From the NCBI GenBank assembly GCA_029582265.1, contig CM055831.1, positions 25,000,682 through 25,064,681 on the forward strand: a stretch of DNA of 64,000 nt, in the 5' to 3' direction. Source of the DNA: Zoroaster sp. YZ-2022 (taxonomy: Eukaryota; Echinodermata; Asteroidea; Forcipulatida; Zoroasteridae). Under the pieces are notes generated by a model. It saw nothing but the letters and a program-made list of their open reading frames with translations. It did no database searches and was not told the DNA's origin. This document shows positions 60,943 through 64,000 of this stretch, piece after piece. The number at the start of each line of letters is the position of its first letter. Position 1 is the first letter of the stretch. Made by a program: the position numbers and the translations under genes.

Positions 60943-61154
60943 GTAAGTGCTTTTGTCTCAGTCCTTTATTACAGTCCTTTAAGACCATGTGACAAACTTT
61001 TATTCCCTTAAAATAAATAATGAAACCAAATCCCCTCATCAATTTTCTGAGATTGACTTTTTAATCAACTTTCATTGGCCTTTTTAAGAACAATCCAAGC
61101 AGAAATTTCAGTTGGGTATCATTTATTTATTTATTTATTTGCTTTTATAAAAAC

Positions 61155-61280
61155 TTACCGATAATGCCAGGAATACCATTAGCTGTGAAGCTGCCTCTGA
61201 TGAGCCTGCAGTGGGTGCCTGGATTTTCGCTAGCAGTCACAGAATGCTGAAGGTTGCTGGTGCATCATCTATTTTAAAAA
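61155..61280 (-). other. Exon-like block ATGATGCACCAGCAA
   Basis: On the minus strand: acceptor tttttaaaatag, ATGATGCACCAGCAACC, and donor TTATCG|GTAAGT. The first 50 bases resemble the block at 51130-51320. Stops in all frames. Confidence 0.3.
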
Positions 61281-61796
61281 CATACAAATCATTGTATTAC
61301 CTATTTTGAACAATTTTTTTTAATTGAGTATAGATGATGTGACAAATGATAAATGATAATTTACAGTATACAGGAGTGTATTATGTAGAAAGGAAGCAAA
61401 TAACTTTCAAATAAGTCCTTTCACATAATTGTCTGGTGTAATGAATTGAATAAATTAATTTATTAATCAGTGTGAACTGTTGTCCAATAATGAGTAAATG
61501 TCTTTTTCATGAAGCCCACAGTATTCAACATTGGCCCACCACATTTCTACACTGAAAATACTTTTTAATCTTAAATGTTGTAACATTTTTATTTTTGTTT
61601 TTTAATTAAATTAACACTTTCCTTTAAAAATTATTGGTATATATTTTTTTTTTTCTAAGATGAAAGCACTTCAGTTGGAATACTTTATCAGGAAGATGGA
61701 CACTTGTACCAAATTTACACCAAGTAACTTTTATATGATATAATAGTTTGTGAATTTGATAATCTGGTAATTGCCAATGTTGTACATTCCGTTTCA

Positions 61797-61960
61797 AGGG
61801 ACAATATTGTCACGATCAGAGCAGACTTAATTTCAACAGGGCATGGAATCGGTGTCCTAGTTTAAGACGACCACAGTGACTGAAAATTACTGGCTCATTT
61901 GTGCAGCACCTTATTATATGTGGAATTATTTTCAATGACAAGGTCTATGCCAAATAACTG
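61797..61960. mobile_element. AGGGACAGTAT-type MITE, partial
   Basis: AAGGGACAATATTGTCACGA start, CATGGAATCGGTGTCCTAG interior; the right end is lost. Confidence 0.65.
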
Positions 61961-62081
61961 AATATTCAAATATTCGATTGGGCTTTTTTTTTTCGGGTCA
62001 AATATTCAAAGAAATGCAGCTTTTTAATTGAATTTGTTTTTGTCTTATTGGAGATTCCATCATTATCAAACACCCCCTAAA

Positions 62082-62410
62082 TATAAAGTAAGGATTTATT
62101 TTATAAAGTAAGGAATTCTTTTATAAAGTAAGGAATTCTTTTATAAAGTAAGGATTTCTTTTATAAAGTAAGGATTTCTTTTATAAAGTAAGGATTTCTT
62201 TTATAAAGTAAGGATTTCTTTTATAAAGTAAGGATTTCTTTTATAAAGTAAGGAATTCTTTTATAAAGTAAGGAATTCTTTTATAAAGTAAGGATTTCTT
62301 TTATAAAGTAAGGAATTCTTTTATAAAGTATGGAATTCTTTTATAAAGTACTTTTATAAAATAAGGAATTCTTTTATAAAGTAAGGATTTCTTTTATAAA
62401 GTAAGAATTT
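62082..62410. repeat. 20-bp tandem repeat, about 16 units
   Basis: TTATAAAGTAAGGATTTCTT and the variant with GGAATTCTT alternate in blocks; one unit is shortened near 62341-62355. Noncoding. Confidence 0.95.
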
Positions 62411-62598
62411 TCTTTTTTGTGAACCAGATTTGGTGTGCCTAGTCAGTATTGGACGTATTATTATGTTGATGAAATTCTGTTTGACTCAACATTTTACACA
62501 TGATTAAACTTCTGTCGGTATATTTATCTTTGCCAAAATTTAGTTTATACAAATAGATTCTTGAACATAAATCACAACAACATAACACATTAAGTCAC

Positions 62599-62929
62599 TT
62601 AACCCTCCTACTGATAGACCATTTGAAACAATTCAAAATGTCCACTTTCAAAAATGCCCATTGGTTTTGTACACACATGGTGATACCATTTGAACAGTGT
62701 TGGTAGCAGCTTTACTACCATTCAAATCCATTCAAATGCATAGAGGGTCCATTGATTCACCACTTAGAAGTATCCAAACAAGGTTTTGTATTAGCTAAAC
62801 TACCATTCAAAACCATTTGGAGAAATCAATACTGTACACAGTTATTTCACCATTCAAAACCACAAAAGCGAATGGTTTCAAATGGTGCATCAACTTGTAT
62901 GAAAAAGGTACCAAAAGTAGGAGGGTTAA
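62599..62929. mobile_element. TTAA-flanked MITE (CCCTCCTACT ends)
   Basis: TTAACCCTCCTACTGATAG and AAAAGTAGGAGGGTTAA with TTAA borders. Inverted copy of 50627-51060 without the SINE. Confidence 0.8.
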
Positions 62930-62934
62930 CAAAT

Positions 62935-63103
62935 CGGGCAAAGGTTCATAATGTGGGTTCGAATCCCGCCCGAGTCGCCTGTGTAGTTTTTTTCACAGAC
63001 ACTCGGAAAGCACTGAGTATACAGTGCTATGCACACGTCGGTGTAGGGCAAAATTAAATCAATTGTTTATCTCCTGATGCAAGAATTTCACCAACCTATG
63101 TGA
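62935..63103 (+). mobile_element. tRNA-derived SINE (family S2), head replaced
   Basis: Begins with CGGGCAAAGGTTCATA, which resembles a Harbinger-like MITE interior (CGGGCAAACGTTCATA at 25939), then B-box GTGGGTTCGAATCCCGCC and the S2 body to TTTCACCAACCTATGTGAAG. Confidence 0.65.
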
Positions 63104-63109
63104 AGTCCT

Positions 63110-63721
63110 TTAACCTTTTCATTACCAATTTGTTTCAACAGGATGTCCCACTGCTTACCGAATTGTTTGCCCAGTCATGCATGAATTCACACATTATTGC
63201 ACAACAGTATGCATCCATTTACAGCCACTTTTTCTAAACTCGTTTTTCATCATGAAGAATTTGTTGTAGAAAGATATATTCAATGAAATGATTGTTGCTT
63301 AGGAAATTCCCTTTCATATGATACCAAAATCATTGGCATTGCATACAAAATAATCAAGTTATTTATTTTACTTCCCCTGACTATTTCACAAACACAGAGC
63401 ATTTTGTACACGAGTGTATGGCATTCCATAGCACAAATGGCCATTGAAAGGATTGACTTGTATTATGTCTGATTTCTATAATAGCAACATGTAGGTTGGG
63501 CTATACTATTAGAAAGATAAGGAATCAGTCTTTCCAACCATATATAGCATGGGTATGGACTGCGAAGAATGAAAAAAATACAGCTGTTTTAAAAGCTGGT
63601 CATGATCTCCCAATTAAGTGCTGTGTGTGTGGTGACCTTGGTTGACTAAAGTCGCCAATGGTAAGCAACAGGGGGTATGTGTGTTGTGGACTAAAGTCGC
63701 CAATGGTAGTGAAAGAGTTAA
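63110..63721. mobile_element. TTAA-flanked element (CTTTTCATTACCA type)
   Basis: TTAACCTTTTCATTACCAAT at the left and ATGGTAGTGAAAGAGTTAA at the right with TTAA at both borders; ACTAAAGTCGCCAATGGTA is doubled at the right end. An exon-like piece at 63142-63206 lies inside and is not counted. Confidence 0.5.
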
Positions 63722-63737
63722 AACACAGTACGGCAGA

Positions 63738-63825
63738 AGTCCAATCGATCCAGCAAATTTGGCTGCAATTGGACATCATTTCATTTCGCACAGAGACCAC
63801 AAACCGGAGACTTTTTTTTTTGACC
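63738..63825. repeat. PIF/Harbinger-like MITE 3' fragment
   Basis: CGATCCAGCAAATTTGGCTG, TTGGACATCATTTCAT and ACCGGAGACTTTTTTTTT correspond to the ends of the copies at 2502-2884 and 25721-26118. Confidence 0.55.
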
Positions 63826-64000
63826 TGATACAACTGTGAACCTACCTAACAGAAAGACATGAAACTGGTTGACCCTCATGCTTTTCATGGCAAGACCATT
63901 GCCGGCTGATGAGCTGTGGTATAGCTGTTGCCGCGTTGGTTGATCTGAAAACAATGATCCCTCCATCAGTTGTATAGACACAGCATCTTCTGTGACGCCA

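Noticed and set aside
63142..63206. Exon-like segment after TTTCAACAG reading DVPLLTELFAQSCMN
   Set aside because: It lies wholly inside a TTAA-flanked inverted-end element (63110-63721), has no recognised similarity and no partner exon.

Overview
This is eukaryotic genomic DNA: AT-rich, intron-rich and packed with transposable elements. Three things point to an invertebrate animal, most plausibly a marine invertebrate deuterostome (echinoderm or relative): a focal adhesion kinase gene with small exons and kilobase introns, tRNA-derived SINEs, and a CR1/L2-type LINE with a viral-style 2A peptide. The taxon is inference; no diagnostic gene settles it.

Layout. (1) 1-14.0 kb, plus strand: the 3' part of a focal adhesion kinase (FAK/PTK2) gene. 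Twelve exons join in phase and run from the kinase catalytic loop through the proline-rich linker to the FAT domain and stop at 13602. The FERM domain and kinase N-lobe lie upstream of the window. Its introns hold MITEs, SINEs, a 14-bp minisatellite and a LINE fragment. (2) 14-26 kb: a gene-free mosaic of nested MITEs, several of which carry their own proof of insertion because uninterrupted copies lie elsewhere in the window. (3) 26.26-28.40 kb, minus strand: one large exon encoding a C2H2 protein with 17 good and 2 degenerate zinc fingers. (4) 28.4-41 kb: foldback elements, SINEs, a LINE tail, and weak exon-like signals at 37.2 and 39.1 kb. (5) 41.3-45.4 kb: a nearly full-length CR1/L2-like LINE with 2A-like sequence, APE endonuclease and reverse transcriptase, broken by several frameshifts. 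(6) 45.4-53.4 kb: low-coding DNA with an 80-bp tandem array, a 31-bp-arm hairpin, nested MITE/SINE insertions and a second LINE tail whose 3' end resembles that of the SINE. (7) 53.45-57.54 kb: a 4.1-kb minisatellite of about 65 units near 60-63 bp. (8) 57.5-64 kb: a SINE, a Tc1-like foldback element with 272-273-bp arms and a transposase C-terminal stub, a 20-bp satellite and TTAA-flanked MITEs.

Only FAK and the zinc-finger gene are confident host genes. No conserved multi-gene system is visible. The most unusual content is the 2A-bearing LINE, a set of about six different short inverted-repeat families that all sit at TTAA, the long foldback Tc1-like element, a hammerhead-like repeated hairpin, and a FAK FAT region in which the Grb2-site tyrosine is a phenylalanine.
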